Origin: Corynebacterium tuberculostearicum
Lineage (GTDB): Bacteria; Actinomycetota; Actinomycetes; Mycobacteriales; Mycobacteriaceae
Direction of reading: 5' to 3'
DNA length: 64,000 bases
Assembly: GCF_013408445.1 (NCBI RefSeq)
Contig: NZ_JACBZL010000001.1
Span: forward strand, 310,001-374,000
The position numbers were made by a program, and so were the translations under genes. Below the pieces are notes generated by a model that saw only the letters and a list, made by a program, of their open reading frames with translations, did not search any database and had not been told where the DNA came from. Positions 9,240 through 20,733 of the stretch are shown here, piece after piece (positions within the stretch are counted from its first letter, which is position 1; each line of letters opens with the position of its first letter).

Positions 9240-9245
9240 ACCAGC

Positions 9246-10082
9246 GTGGATAACACGTATGGACAGGCGCTGCGCCGCGGGGTGCAGCGCCTTCGTGCTG
9301 CCGGGGTGGCCAGCCCTGAGTGGGATGCACGCATCATGGCCGCGCACCTCATCCACTGCGGCCACATGGATATCCCGCTCGATCAGGCTCCTATGCCCGG
9401 CTTCGACGTGGCCTATGATGCGCTGCTGCACCGCCGGGAGGCCCGCGAGCCTTTGCAGTACGTCCTTGGCAGCGCCTGGTTCGGCCCGCTGGAGCTCAAG
9501 GTGGGCCCGGGAGTGTTTATCCCGCGGCCGGAAACCGAGGTTATGGCGGACTGGGCGGTGCGCAACGCGGACGGCCCGCGGCTGGTAGATCTGTGCACCG
9601 GCACGGGCGCGTTGGCGCTCTACCTGCACCACTATCTACCGGAGGCGCAAGTGAAGGCAGTGGAGCTTGCCGACGCCGCCCTGGCCTACACCCAAGCCAA
9701 TACCCGTAACACCGGGGTAGAGGTCATCCAGGCTGACGCCACGGCCGACGATACTTTGGCGGACTGGAATGGGACCGTGGACCTGCTCGTGACCAACCCG
9801 CCCTACGTGCCGGAGACCCCGGATCTTGATCCCGAGGTCTATCATGACCCGCATAACGCGGTTTTTGCCGGAGCGGATGGGATGGGGGTCATCACCGGCC
9901 TTATCCCGACCATTGCGCGCCTTGTGCGCCCGGGCGGCAAGCTAGCCATCGAACACGACGACTCCACGAGCGAGGCCGTCCAAGCCGCATTGGCCCGACA
10001 CGGCGGCTTCGAACAGATCGCCGCGCTGCAGGATCTGACGGGAACGCCCCGCTTTGTCACTGCGGTGCGCGGGGTAGACTAA
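9246..10082 (+). CDS. prmC: Release factor glutamine methyltransferase
   Basis: The 278-residue protein methylates the GGQ glutamine of release factors. It has an N-terminal helical domain, the SAM-binding VDLCTGTGALAL and the catalytic NPPYVPE motif near residue 183. The start is GTG, six bases after the prfA stop, without a clear ribosome site, so it is probably coupled to prfA. Confidence 0.94.
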   Translation: MDNTYGQALRRGVQRLRAAGVASPEWDARIMAAHLIHCGHMDIPLDQAPMPGFDVAYDALLHRREAREPLQYVLGSAWFGPLELKVGPGVFIPRPETEVMADWAVRNADGPRLVDLCTGTGALALYLHHYLPEAQVKAVELADAALAYTQANTRNTGVEVIQADATADDTLADWNGTVDLLVTNPPYVPETPDLDPEVYHDPHNAVFAGADGMGVITGLIPTIARLVRPGGKLAIEHDDSTSEAVQAALARHGGFEQIAALQDLTGTPRFVTAVRGVD

Positions 10083-10114
10083 GACACCATTAAGGGCAAG
10101 AAGGGGAAAAGATT

Positions 10115-10783
10115 ATGCAAGGAAAGATTTTTAACTGCGCCGATGATGCCGAGCGCGAAGAGGGCATGAATATTGCGGTCAAGGCTGCGCAATCCGGTCG
10201 CCTTGTGGTCATGCCCACCGATACGCTCTACGGCCTCGGCTGCGATGCCTTTGATAATGATGCCGTAGCCAACCTCTTGGCCACCAAGCAGCGCGGCCCG
10301 GATATGCCGGTGCCGGTTTTGGTGGGGTCCTGGGATACCGTTCGCGGTCTGGTTGCTTCCTATACGGATACTGCGCGTGACTTGGTGGAGGCCTTCTGGC
10401 CCGGTGGCCTGTCCATCGTCGTCCCGCAAGCGCCGTCCCTGCCGTGGAACCTCGGCGATACCCGCGGCACCGTGATGCTGCGCATGCCGTTGCATCCCAT
10501 CGCCATTGAGCTGCTGCGCGAGGTTGGCCCCATGGCAGTGTCCTCCGCCAATATTTCTGGCCACCAGCCGCCGACCACGGCGCTTATGGCCAAGCAGCAG
10601 CTTGGTAAAGCCGTGACGGTTTACTTGGATGGGGGAGAGACGGCCGTCGGCAAGCCGTCGACCATCATTGATCTCTCCGGTGAGTGCCCGTACCTGCTGC
10701 GCGAAGGAGCGCTCTCGGCCGAGGAAATCGGCGAGGTTATCGGCGTCGACGCGCAGACCCTGCGTACCCGCCCACAGGCTTAA
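10115..10783 (+). CDS. L-threonylcarbamoyladenylate synthase (Sua5/YciO/YrdC family)
   Basis: The 222-residue product has the YrdC nucleotide-binding signatures VVMPTDTLYGLGCDA, KQRG, SSANISG and KPSTIIDLS. The enzyme makes threonylcarbamoyl-AMP from Thr, bicarbonate and ATP for the t6A37 modification of tRNA. The C-terminal Sua5 extension is absent, so it is TsaC-length. A ribosome site (AAGGGG-like) lies before the ATG, 32 bases after prmC, in the same operon. Confidence 0.92.
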   Translation: MQGKIFNCADDAEREEGMNIAVKAAQSGRLVVMPTDTLYGLGCDAFDNDAVANLLATKQRGPDMPVPVLVGSWDTVRGLVASYTDTARDLVEAFWPGGLSIVVPQAPSLPWNLGDTRGTVMLRMPLHPIAIELLREVGPMAVSSANISGHQPPTTALMAKQQLGKAVTVYLDGGETAVGKPSTIIDLSGECPYLLREGALSAEEIGEVIGVDAQTLRTRPQA

Positions 10784-10795
10784 GGGGGAATTCGC

Positions 10796-11971
10796 GTGAG
10801 CGGCAGTGGTGTCCCGCTGCGCGAGTTGGCCCTCGTCATCCTCGTCGCAGCAGCATTTACGTATCTCACCACCGGTGTGGTGCGCTCCTTTTTGGTGCGC
10901 ACCGGCCGCGTGGCGGAGATTAGGCTGCGCGACGCCCACACACAGCCCACCCCGCGCATGGGTGGGGTGGCCATGTTTACCGGCTTCGCGGCGGCGATAT
11001 TCCTCGCAGCCCAGCTTCCAGCCTTGACTCGCGGCTTTATGCCCGTCACTCCGGAGATGAATGCGGTGCTCTGGGCGGCCCTGGCGCTAGTCCTTGTCGG
11101 AGTGGTTGATGACTTGGTGGAACTGAGTGCCATAGTGAAGCTTTTTGGCCAGCTCTTTGCGGCCACCTTGATGAGTGGGCTGGGCCTTACCTGGACGCTG
11201 CTTTTCATCCCCTTTGGCGGCGGCACCACGGTCGTCCTCGACCAATTGCAAAGCACCCTGCTCACCGCATTCTTTACCGTTTTGCTGATCAATGCCATCA
11301 ACTTTGTCGACGGACTCGATGGCCTAGCGGCAGGCCTTGGCATGATTGCGGGCGGGGCAATTCTGGTGTTTTCTTTGACCGTTCTCCATGACCAAGGCGG
11401 TGCGGTCTCGGCCTACCCACCGGCCATCATCAGCGCTGCCCTGGTGGGCATGTGCGCTGGATTCTTGCCGCATAACTTCGAACCGTCGCGCATCTTCATG
11501 GGGGATTCTGGCTCGATGCTTATCGGTCTCTTGCTCGCTGCGGCCTCGACTTCTGCGTCTGGCAAGATCAACATGTCGCTTTACGGCACGGTGGACATTG
11601 TCGCCTTGATGTCGCCCATCATCGTGGTGGCCGCAGCGGTGTTTATTCCAGTCCTAGACCTTGTCTGGGCCGTCATTCGCCGTCTGTCCCAGGGCCGCTC
11701 ACCGTTTTCTGCGGATAAGGCGCACATCCATCACCGCCTACTCTCGCTCGGCCATACCCACCGCCGGACCGTGCTGGTTCTTTACCTGTGGGTCTCCGCC
11801 GTAGCCTTCGGCGCGGTGTCCTTTTCCATCGTGCCCGCGCCGGTGGCCATTGGCGTCACCATCGTTGCCTTGCTCCTCGCGTTCGCGGCGACCCTCGTGC
11901 CTTTGCGCCAAGGAAAGATTGGGCCTGCCGCGCGAGAGACCGTCGTGGTGAAGGAATCCGAGCCCTCGTGA
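10796..11971 (+). CDS. MraY/WecA-family undecaprenyl/decaprenyl-phosphate GlcNAc-1-phosphate transferase
   Basis: The 391-residue polytopic membrane protein has about 11 hydrophobic segments and the family motifs: PTPRMGG, VGVVDDLVE (DDxxD-type Mg site), NFVDGLDGLAAG, GDSGSM and the C-terminal KAHIHHRLLSLGH typical of WecA/TagO rather than MraY. It is expected to start the arabinogalactan linkage unit on decaprenyl phosphate. The start is GTG, 12 bases after the Sua5 gene. Confidence 0.9.
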   Translation: MSGSGVPLRELALVILVAAAFTYLTTGVVRSFLVRTGRVAEIRLRDAHTQPTPRMGGVAMFTGFAAAIFLAAQLPALTRGFMPVTPEMNAVLWAALALVLVGVVDDLVELSAIVKLFGQLFAATLMSGLGLTWTLLFIPFGGGTTVVLDQLQSTLLTAFFTVLLINAINFVDGLDGLAAGLGMIAGGAILVFSLTVLHDQGGAVSAYPPAIISAALVGMCAGFLPHNFEPSRIFMGDSGSMLIGLLLAAASTSASGKINMSLYGTVDIVALMSPIIVVAAAVFIPVLDLVWAVIRRLSQGRSPFSADKAHIHHRLLSLGHTHRRTVLVLYLWVSAVAFGAVSFSIVPAPVAIGVTIVALLLAFAATLVPLRQGKIGPAARETVVVKESEPS

Positions 11972-11987
11972 GGTAGGGTGTGTAGCC

Positions 11988-12422
11988 GTGAGTGAAGCAC
12001 AAGCGACTACGCAACCCTCGGAATTTGATGACCACCGCCGTCCCATGCAAAGGGCGGTCAAGCTGGGTGGTCTTGCCCTGCTGGTTATCACGGTGGTCTC
12101 CTTGGCCGTTTGGGGCGGTATCAGTGGTCTCCCCGGCATTTGGGGAGTCCTGGTCGGCGCCGCTATCGGTGGCGGCTTCGTCTTGTTTACCGCCTTGTCG
12201 GTATTGCTAACCGCCAATACCACTCCTGCCAACACTATGGCCGTGGTGCTGGGCGGTTGGCTACTTAAGGTCATCGTCTTGGTCATGGTGCTTCTCGTAA
12301 TCCGGGATATGGATTTTTATGACACCGTGGCGCTGTTCGTAACCGTCATGCTGGCCCTTTTCGCCACCTTGGGCACGGAGGTGTGGGCTGTAGTAACCTC
12401 GCGCGTCACCTACGTCTCGTAG
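11988..12422 (+). CDS. AtpI-like small membrane protein upstream of ATP synthase
   Basis: The 144-residue protein has four predicted membrane helices after a 25-residue polar N-terminus. Its position before atpB and its topology fit the AtpI-like family that assists F1Fo assembly, although the sequence itself is poorly conserved. The GTG start has a TAGGGT -10 box at 11974-11979, eight bases upstream, so it may be transcribed on its own as a leaderless mRNA. A terminator follows, separating it from atpB. Confidence 0.75.
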   Translation: MSEAQATTQPSEFDDHRRPMQRAVKLGGLALLVITVVSLAVWGGISGLPGIWGVLVGAAIGGGFVLFTALSVLLTANTTPANTMAVVLGGWLLKVIVLVMVLLVIRDMDFYDTVALFVTVMLALFATLGTEVWAVVTSRVTYVS

Positions 12423-12439
12423 TAGGGAAGAGGCCTCTT

Positions 12440-12487
12440 AAAGGGCCCACCGCTTTTCTGGAAGGAAAGGTGGTGGGCCCTTTTGCT
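12440..12487 (+). terminator. Intrinsic terminator after the rho-atpI-like operon
   Basis: AAAGGGCCCACC (12440-12451) pairs perfectly with GGTGGGCCCTTT (12472-12483), followed by TTTTGCTTT. The 12-bp stem, 20-nt loop and U-rich tail make a convincing terminator 17 bases after the stop codon. Confidence 0.88.
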
Positions 12488-12880
12488 TTGCGTGCATGCA
12501 ATCGTTTCTGTTGTGGTTACCCCCGTCAAGGTGGGGAAATAGGCAAGTGTGATGAACTCCACGTAGCAGGATTTAGGCAGAATGTGGCCTTTTTGTTGTG
12601 AATTTGTGGCGGAATTGAGCCCACAGTGGCGAAACTGGGCTCGTTAGTGGCCCCCCACGTGCGAAAACTCTTGATCTAACTGATACGCTTTTCTTCGGGT
12701 TACCGCGGGCTAGCACAAAAGCTGGCTTTCGCAGCGGTGAATCCCTGTCTTGCGCACGCTGATGTGCGACGGAGTCCGTGTGTGAGGCAGAGAGTTTGAG
12801 ACGTCCATCGCACCACACGGCCTTCGACAAGCTGTGTGGCCCGAACACGGGAGAGAACGCTGAGCGTTACAACATTGGCC
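12488..12880 (+). promoter_or_regulatory. atp operon promoter/leader region
   Basis: No gene is supported in these roughly 390 bases; the frames present are short and lack ribosome sites. The region must hold the atp operon promoter. Visible signals are a CRP/GlxR-like half site at 12548-12563 (TGTGA followed by a poor second half) and a hairpin GAGCCCA (12617-12623) with TGGGCTC (12636-12642). No -10/-35 pair stands out, so I leave the start site open. Confidence 0.45.
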
Positions 12881-13693
12881 ATGAAGGGTAGCTTCCACGC
12901 ACCCGAACTGGACCCAGAATTTTTCCCGGGGCACGTAACCGATGATGGCGGAGTCGTTGACCTCTGGTTGAGCGATTTTGCCAACGGTTGGTTCGCTTTG
13001 GATCGCATCATGCTCGTTCGCCTTCTGATGGCGGCCGTGCTGGTGCTCCTATTTGTTGTCGCCTTCAGGAACCCGAAGCTGGTTCCTAAAGGAATTCAAA
13101 ACGTAGGCGAGCATGCGATTGACTTCGTGCGAGTTCAGATCGCAGAAGACATCTTGGGCAAGAAGGAAGGACGTCGCTTCCTTCCACTTTTGGCCTCTAT
13201 CTTCTTTGCAGTTTTGTTCTGGAACTTCACAACTATTGTGCCGGGCCTGAACATTTCTCCGAACGCCCGTATCGGTATGCCAATCGTCTTGGCCGCTGTC
13301 GCGTATATCGCCATGATTTACGCCGGCGCTAAGCGCTATGGCTTTGGCAAGTTCATCAAGTCCTCGGTGGTTATTCCTAACCTGCCGCCGGCCTTGCACA
13401 TTCTTGTCGTGCCGATTGAGGCTTTCTCTACGTTTGTTATGCGCCCAGTCACCTTGGCTCTTCGTCTTATGGCGAACTTCCTGGCTGGTCACCTCATTTT
13501 GGTCCTGTTGTACTCGGCTACGAACTTCTTCTTCTTCCAGTTCAACGCCTGGACCGCAGTGGGTGGCTTGACCCTGGTCGCAGCGGTTCTGTTCACGCTT
13601 TACGAGCTTATCGTCATCTTCTTGCAGGCATACATCTTTGCCCTGCTGACGGCGGTATACATCGAATTGTCGTTGCATGCAGATTCGCACTAA
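12881..13693 (+). CDS. atpB: F0F1 ATP synthase subunit a
   Basis: The 270-residue membrane protein forms the proton half-channels of Fo. LALRLMANFLAGHL carries the essential Arg, and the C-terminal helices match subunit a. The frame is open back to a GTG at 12836; I chose the ATG at 12881 because the chain MKGSFHAPELD is the plausible N-terminus. No Shine-Dalgarno is next to it; a TACAAC hexamer seven bases upstream only partly resembles a -10. It is the first gene of atpBEFHAGDC. Confidence 0.92.
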   Translation: MKGSFHAPELDPEFFPGHVTDDGGVVDLWLSDFANGWFALDRIMLVRLLMAAVLVLLFVVAFRNPKLVPKGIQNVGEHAIDFVRVQIAEDILGKKEGRRFLPLLASIFFAVLFWNFTTIVPGLNISPNARIGMPIVLAAVAYIAMIYAGAKRYGFGKFIKSSVVIPNLPPALHILVVPIEAFSTFVMRPVTLALRLMANFLAGHLILVLLYSATNFFFFQFNAWTAVGGLTLVAAVLFTLYELIVIFLQAYIFALLTAVYIELSLHADSH

Positions 13694-13721
13694 CAACAAC
13701 GCGAACCTCGCGGTTAACTAA

Positions 13722-14039
<318 letters not shown>

Positions 14040-14083
14040 AGAACGCTTTACACAAGTAAATCGAACTTTAAGAACGGAGACCC

Positions 14084-14656
14084 ATGAACAACGTCATTTA
14101 CTACCTTGCAGCAGAAGGAAGTGAGCACCTGCCGCTAGAGAGCGGCAACTCCATCCTCCTGCCCAAGATGTACGACTTGGTCTGGTCGATCATTCCGTTC
14201 GCCATCATCCTGATTGTGTTCTGGAAGTTTGTTCTTCCGGCGTACAACAAGATGCTGCAGGAGCGTGAAGACCGGATCGAGGGCGGCTTGAAGCGTGCCA
14301 AGGCCCAGCAGGCCGAGGCTAAGGCCGCTCTGGAAAAGTACAATGCTCAGCTGGCCGACGCCCGTGCAGAGGCAGCCGAGATCCGCGAGCAGGCGCGCGA
14401 GCGCGGTAAGCAGATTGAGGCCGAGGCTAAGACCAACGCGGAAGAAGAGTCCCGCCGCATCGTCGCCAATGGCGAGAAGCAGCTGGAGGCTTCCCGCTCG
14501 CAGGTTGTTACTGAGCTGCGTTCCGAAATGGGCCAGAACTCCATCAACCTGGCGGAGAAGATTCTGGGCGGCGAGCTTTCCGACGCCTCTAAGAAGTCCT
14601 CCACCATTGATGGCTTCTTGTCCGAGCTCGACTCTGTGGCACCGGCCGGAAAGTAG
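14084..14656 (+). CDS. atpF: F0F1 ATP synthase subunit b
   Basis: The 190-residue protein has a short N-terminus, one membrane helix near residues 30-50, then a long charged Ala/Glu/Lys helix ([17 protein letters not shown]) that forms the peripheral stalk. A ribosome site (GGAG) precedes the ATG. Confidence 0.95.
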   Translation: MNNVIYYLAAEGSEHLPLESGNSILLPKMYDLVWSIIPFAIILIVFWKFVLPAYNKMLQEREDRIEGGLKRAKAQQAEAKAALEKYNAQLADARAEAAEIREQARERGKQIEAEAKTNAEEESRRIVANGEKQLEASRSQVVTELRSEMGQNSINLAEKILGGELSDASKKSSTIDGFLSELDSVAPAGK

Positions 14657-14662
14657 GCAACT

Positions 14663-15478
14663 ATGAAGGCAGCTAGCCGCGAAGCACTCGCAACCTCGCA
14701 AACCCGCTTGGATGAGATCCTGGCAGGCGACAACAATGTCGCCACCGCTGCACAGGCGGGCCTGGATATCTTCGAGGTTGTCGATGTCTTGGATGCAGAC
14801 CGCGAATTGCGAGTCGCATTCACCGATATCGCCGCCCCGAGCGAGGCACGTAAGTCCCTGGCGGAAACCCTGTTCGGCTCCAAGATTTCCGATGGCGCAC
14901 TGCGCATCATCCAGGAAGCTGCGGCCGCACAGTGGTCCACCCCGAAGGACTTTGTCAAGGGCTTGGTGTCCCTGGGCCGCCGCGCACTGCTGCGCGGTGC
15001 TGAGGCGCAGGGTCAGCTGGGTCAGGTAGAAGACGAGCTCTTCCGCCTGTCCCAGATCCTTGACCGTGAGGGCGAGCTCACCCAGCTGCTTTCCGACCGA
15101 ACTGCTGATTCCGCCCGCAAGCGCGGATTGCTGGCAAATGTGCTCTACGGCAAGGTCACGATGTTTACTGAGGCACTCGTGCTTCAGGCCATCTCCCGCC
15201 CAGAGCAGAACCCGATCGATGATGTAGCCGCACTGGCCGATTCTGCAGCTGACCTGCAGGACCGTACCATTGCGCGCGTTACCGCAGCGGGTGAACTAAA
15301 CGAAGGCCAGCAAGCAGTACTCGCTGAGAAGCTGGGCAAAATTTATGGTCGTGCGATGTCCATTCACTCTGAGGTTGACACCAGCCTCCTCGGTGGCATG
15401 CGCATCCGCGTCGGCGATGAAGTCATTGATGGCTCCACGGCAGGCAAGATTGCCCGCCTGCGTGCCCAGATGGCGTAG
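14663..15478 (+). CDS. atpH: F0F1 ATP synthase subunit delta
   Basis: At 271 residues this is the long actinobacterial delta subunit with an extended N-terminal helical part; the C-terminal HSEVDTSLLGGMRIRVGD is the family signature. It links F1 to the b stalk. It starts six bases after atpF. Confidence 0.93.
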   Translation: MKAASREALATSQTRLDEILAGDNNVATAAQAGLDIFEVVDVLDADRELRVAFTDIAAPSEARKSLAETLFGSKISDGALRIIQEAAAAQWSTPKDFVKGLVSLGRRALLRGAEAQGQLGQVEDELFRLSQILDREGELTQLLSDRTADSARKRGLLANVLYGKVTMFTEALVLQAISRPEQNPIDDVAALADSAADLQDRTIARVTAAGELNEGQQAVLAEKLGKIYGRAMSIHSEVDTSLLGGMRIRVGDEVIDGSTAGKIARLRAQMA

Positions 15479-15538
15479 CCGAAACGACAGAAACGATTTA
15501 AGTAAGTGCTGGAAGATACTACCGAGAGCAGGAAGAAC

Positions 15539-17179
15539 ATGGCGGAGCTGACGATCTCCTCCGACGAGATCCGTAGTGCGATTGCGAACTACACCTCGAG
15601 CTACTCCGCGGAGGCCTCCCGTGAGGAGGTCGGCGTGGTCATTTCGGCAGCTGACGGTATTGCGCAGGTTTCTGGCCTGCCGTCCGTTATGGCGAATGAG
15701 CTGCTCGAGTTCCCAGGCGGCGTGATTGGCGTCGCACAGAACCTCGACACCAACTCCATCGGTGTCGTGGTCCTGGGCAACTTCGAGTCCCTCAAGGAGG
15801 GCGACGAGGTTAAGAGGACCGGCGAGGTTCTCTCCATCCCAGTGGGCGAGGAATTCCTCGGCCGCGTAATTAACCCATTGGGTCAGCCGATCGACGGCAT
15901 GGGCCCAATCAACGCTGAAGAGGAGCGCGTCCTCGAGCTGCAGGCACCATCCGTGCTGCAGCGCCAGCCGGTTGAAGAGCCAATGCAGACCGGCATCAAG
16001 GCTATCGACGCAATGACCCCGATCGGCCGCGGCCAGCGCCAGCTGGTCATCGGTGACCGTAAGACCGGTAAGACCGCGGTCTGCATCGATACCATTTTGA
16101 ACCAGAAGGCTAACTGGGAGTCCGGCGACAAGGACAAGCAGGTACGCTGCATCTACGTCGCTATCGGCCAGAAGGGCTCGACCATCGCTGGCGTGCGCCG
16201 CACCCTTGAGGAGCACGGCGCACTGGATTACACCACCATCGTGGCCGCACCGGCTTCCGATTCCGCCGGCTTCAAGTGGCTGGCACCGTTCTCCGGTGCA
16301 GCGCTGGGTCAGCACTGGATGTACCAGGGCAACCACGTCCTGGTTATCTACGATGACCTGACCAAGCAGGCTGAGGCCTACCGTGCCATTTCTTTGCTGC
16401 TGCGCCGTCCGCCGGGACGCGAGGCATACCCAGGCGATGTGTTCTACCTGCACTCCCGCCTGCTGGAGCGTGCTGCAAAGCTTTCCGACGACATGGGTGC
16501 TGGCTCCATGACCGCCCTGCCGATCATCGAGACCAAGGCAAACGACGTCGGTGCCTTCATTCCGACCAACGTCATTTCCATTACTGACGGCCAGGTCTTC
16601 CTGGAGTCCGACCTGTTCAACCAGGGCGTTCGCCCGGCTATTAACGTCGGTGTTTCCGTCTCCCGTGTCGGTGGCGCTGCACAGACCAAGGGCATGAAGA
16701 AGGTCGCAGGTAACCTGCGTCTGGACCTCGCTTCCTACCGTGACCTGCAGGCCTTCGCGGCATTCGCATCTGACCTGGATGCTGCTTCCAAGGCTCAGTT
16801 GGAGCGCGGTTCCCGTCTGGTCGAGCTGCTGAAGCAGTCGGAGTCCTCCCCGCAGCCGGTGGAGTACCAGATGGTGTCCATTTACCTCGCCGAGGCTGGC
16901 ATCTTCGACGTCGTTCCCGTTGAAGACGTCCGCCGCTTCGAGGACGAGGTGCACGAGTACCTCAATGCCAATACCCCAGAGGTCTTTGAGCAGATTTCCG
17001 GCGGCAAGCCGCTGACCGATGAGTCCAAGGACGCATTGGTTGCGGCAGCTAAGGACTTCCAGCCGACCTTCCGCACCTCCGAGGGCCACAACTTGGGCTC
17101 CGAGGCGCCGGTAGAGCCTTTGGATGAAAGCGACGTTAAGAACACCGAGCTCAACGTCTCCCGCAAGACGGCTAAGTAG
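15539..17179 (+). CDS. atpA: F0F1 ATP synthase subunit alpha
   Basis: The 546-residue protein has the beta-barrel N-terminal domain, P-loop [10 protein letters not shown] near residue 173 and the alpha signature [14 protein letters not shown]. The ATG at 15539 follows AGGAAG; a GTG at 15506 in the same frame is less likely. Confidence 0.97.
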   Translation: MAELTISSDEIRSAIANYTSSYSAEASREEVGVVISAADGIAQVSGLPSVMANELLEFPGGVIGVAQNLDTNSIGVVVLGNFESLKEGDEVKRTGEVLSIPVGEEFLGRVINPLGQPIDGMGPINAEEERVLELQAPSVLQRQPVEEPMQTGIKAIDAMTPIGRGQRQLVIGDRKTGKTAVCIDTILNQKANWESGDKDKQVRCIYVAIGQKGSTIAGVRRTLEEHGALDYTTIVAAPASDSAGFKWLAPFSGAALGQHWMYQGNHVLVIYDDLTKQAEAYRAISLLLRRPPGREAYPGDVFYLHSRLLERAAKLSDDMGAGSMTALPIIETKANDVGAFIPTNVISITDGQVFLESDLFNQGVRPAINVGVSVSRVGGAAQTKGMKKVAGNLRLDLASYRDLQAFAAFASDLDAASKAQLERGSRLVELLKQSESSPQPVEYQMVSIYLAEAGIFDVVPVEDVRRFEDEVHEYLNANTPEVFEQISGGKPLTDESKDALVAAAKDFQPTFRTSEGHNLGSEAPVEPLDESDVKNTELNVSRKTAK

Positions 17180-17229
17180 AGTTCAGAACTCACAACTAAC
17201 CGTCTAGATTAAAGAAGGGAGGAGAAACG

Positions 17230-18219
17230 ATGGCTAATCTTCGCGAACTACGTGACCGCATCCGGTCCGTCAATTCGACTAAGAAGATCACCAAGGCCCA
17301 GGAGCTCATTGCTACCTCGCGCATTACCAAGGCGCAGACTAGGGTAGAGGCCTCTCAGCCGTACGCGGCTGAGATGACCAGCATGATGAACAAGCTGGCT
17401 GCCGCCTCTACGTTGGAGCATGACATGCTGCGTGAGCGTGAAGACGGAAACGTCGCCGCCATCCTCGTGGTCACTTCTGACCGCGGTATGTGCGGTGGCT
17501 ATAACAACAACGTCTTCAAGAAGGCAGCACAGCTGCAAGCTCTCCTGGAAAGCAAGGGCTACGAGGTAGTTCGCTACGTTACCGGTAATAAGGGCATCGG
17601 CCACTACAAGTTCCGCGAGGACGAGGTAGTTGGCAGCTGGGGCGGTTTCTCTCAGGATCCAACCTGGGAGACCACCCACGATGTGCGCCGTCACTTGATT
17701 GATGGCTTCATTGCTGGTTCCCATGGCACTACCAAGGGCCGCGACGGCCTGCATGCGCAGGGTGAGGGCGCCGGTGTACGTGGCTTTGACCAGGTACACG
17801 TTGTCTACACCGAGTTTGAGTCCATGCTGACCCAGACCGCGCGTGCTCAGCAGCTGTTGCCAGTTCAGCCGGTTATTCAGGATGAGGAGTATCACCTCGG
17901 TGAATCCGCTCTGACTGACTCTGCATCTGCGGACGACGTTGCCGCAGGATTCGAGTTCGAGCCAGACGCAGAGACGCTGATGGAAGCGCTGCTTCCGCAG
18001 TACGTCTCGCGTATCCTGTTTGCTATGTTCTTGGAAGCTTCTGCTTCCGAGTCCGCTGCACGCCGTACAGCTATGAAGTCTGCTACTGACAACGCAACCG
18101 AGATGGTCGAGGACCTCTCTCGCGTGGCTAACCAGGCCCGTCAGGCACAGATTACCCAGGAAATTTCAGAGATCGTCGGTGGCGCTGGCGCGCTATCTGA
18201 CAGCGCAGAAAGTGACTAG
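17230..18219 (+). CDS. atpG: F0F1 ATP synthase subunit gamma
   Basis: The 329-residue rotor subunit begins with MANLRELRDRIRSVNSTKKI and ends with a long helix containing KSATDNATEMVEDL. Residues about 145-185 form an extra loop (GTTKGRDGLHAQGEG) that is longer than in E. coli, as is usual in actinobacteria. A strong ribosome site (GGGAGGAG) precedes the ATG. Confidence 0.95.
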   Translation: MANLRELRDRIRSVNSTKKITKAQELIATSRITKAQTRVEASQPYAAEMTSMMNKLAAASTLEHDMLREREDGNVAAILVVTSDRGMCGGYNNNVFKKAAQLQALLESKGYEVVRYVTGNKGIGHYKFREDEVVGSWGGFSQDPTWETTHDVRRHLIDGFIAGSHGTTKGRDGLHAQGEGAGVRGFDQVHVVYTEFESMLTQTARAQQLLPVQPVIQDEEYHLGESALTDSASADDVAAGFEFEPDAETLMEALLPQYVSRILFAMFLEASASESAARRTAMKSATDNATEMVEDLSRVANQARQAQITQEISEIVGGAGALSDSAESD

Positions 18220-19668
<1,449 letters not shown>

Positions 19669-19678
19669 GGAGAGGCAC

Positions 19679-20047
19679 ATGGCTGACATCACCGCCGAAT
19701 TGGTTTCCGTCGAGCGCCTGCTGTGGTCTGGACAGGCCTCCATGGTCACGGCTGAGACCACCGAGGGTGAGATCGGCGTGCTTCCCGGTCACGAGCCAAT
19801 GATCGGTCAGCTGATCGATAATGGCGTGGTGACCATCCACCCAGTGGACGGCGAGCGCCGCGTCGCCGCCGTGCAGGGTGGTTTCCTCTCCGTTACCCAG
19901 GACAAGATCACCGTCCTCGCTGATTGGGCCATCTGGTCCGATGAGGTGGATGAGGAGAAGGCTCAGAATGATTTCGCTTCTGAGCACGAGCTCACCAAGT
20001 CCCGTGGCGAGGCCGCACAGCGTGCAGTTCGCCGCGCCAAGGCTTAA
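19679..20047 (+). CDS. atpC: F0F1 ATP synthase subunit epsilon
   Basis: The 122-residue protein has the beta-sandwich signature [18 protein letters not shown] and a short C-terminal helical region with Arg/Ala-rich end. It closes the atp operon. A ribosome site (AGGGAGAGG) overlaps the atpD end. Confidence 0.95.
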   Translation: MADITAELVSVERLLWSGQASMVTAETTEGEIGVLPGHEPMIGQLIDNGVVTIHPVDGERRVAAVQGGFLSVTQDKITVLADWAIWSDEVDEEKAQNDFASEHELTKSRGEAAQRAVRRAKA

Positions 20048-20098
20048 TACCTTGGATTGGTAGGAGAGGGCAGCAATAGCCGCCCTTCCTGCTCTCTT

Positions 20099-20141
20099 AA
20101 GGCGCATCGGTTTATAGCCGGTGCGCCTTCTTCGTTTTTTC
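20099..20141 (+). terminator. Intrinsic terminator of the atp operon
   Basis: AAGGCGCATCGG (20099-20110) pairs with CCGGTGCGCCTT (20118-20129) with one wobble, and a TTCTTCGTTTTTTC tail follows. It lies 52 bases after the atpC stop. Confidence 0.88.
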
Positions 20142-20221
20142 TTTGCCTTTTCTTATTGGCGTGTAGGCCCTTCAAGGCGCTACAATCCAAAGAATCAGTT
20201 TCTCCACAGAGCGAGGATGGC

Positions 20222-20710
20222 GTGAAAAGGCCCATGAATTCAACGGTGGTTGCAGTGCTTCTGTGGGCCCTTGGAGTGGCCCTGCTGCTAGTTATTTTTC
20301 TGGCTGCGCTTCGCTTTTTCACCGTGCGATCGCGCGGTACTTCAGTCCTCCTGCGCCGAGTTCCGGCTAAGAATTCCCTTTCCTGGCGCCATGGTTCGTT
20401 GCGTTATGAAGGAGAATTCGTGGAGTATTTCAAGCTCCGTTCTGTCTCTCCGCGCTGCGATCTGCGCATCAACCGCCTCGACATCGAAGTAGTGAGCACC
20501 CGCCCGCTTGATGATGACGAGGCTTCTTTTATGTCCGCTGCCACCGAAGTCGTTCGCTTTCGGGCCAAAGGAAAAGAATATGAGCTGGCTTCCGACGCCC
20601 ATGGCATCATGGCCTTTGGCGCATGGGTAGAGGCCGCCCCATCTAAGCGCCAGCAGCGCTTTGACTTCCGGGAATTGCGCGAGCGCGCTACCCGTCAATC
20701 CAAGCGATAG
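20222..20710 (+). CDS. DUF2550 family membrane-anchored protein
   Basis: The 162-residue protein has one N-terminal membrane helix (about residues 8-30) and a soluble domain with [11 protein letters not shown] and FYRL-like [10 protein letters not shown], which I recognise as DUF2550. This family sits directly after the ATP synthase operon in corynebacteria and mycobacteria. Function is unknown. The GTG at 20222 follows GAGGA by four bases; an ATG four codons later is an alternative start. Confidence 0.8.
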   Translation: MKRPMNSTVVAVLLWALGVALLLVIFLAALRFFTVRSRGTSVLLRRVPAKNSLSWRHGSLRYEGEFVEYFKLRSVSPRCDLRINRLDIEVVSTRPLDDDEASFMSAATEVVRFRAKGKEYELASDAHGIMAFGAWVEAAPSKRQQRFDFRELRERATRQSKR

Positions 20711-20720
20711 GCCCACCCGC

Positions 20721-20726
20721 TAGGGT
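20721..20726 (+). promoter_or_regulatory. -10 box of nucS (leaderless type)
   Basis: TAGGGT lies seven bases before the nucS ATG, within the gap after the DUF2550 gene, predicting an independent leaderless start. Confidence 0.5.
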
Positions 20727-20733
20727 AGAAAAC

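Noticed and set aside
12575..12850. Minus-strand frame in the atp leader as a small gene
   Set aside because: No ribosome site, no motif, Ser/Arg-rich composition typical of spurious frames.
15296..17089. A 597-residue open frame on the minus strand antisense to atpA
   Set aside because: It is the complement of a highly biased coding region; it has no ribosome site or family motif, and atpA on the plus strand is certain. Similar antisense frames occur over atpD, gatB, gatA and pfkA for the same reason.
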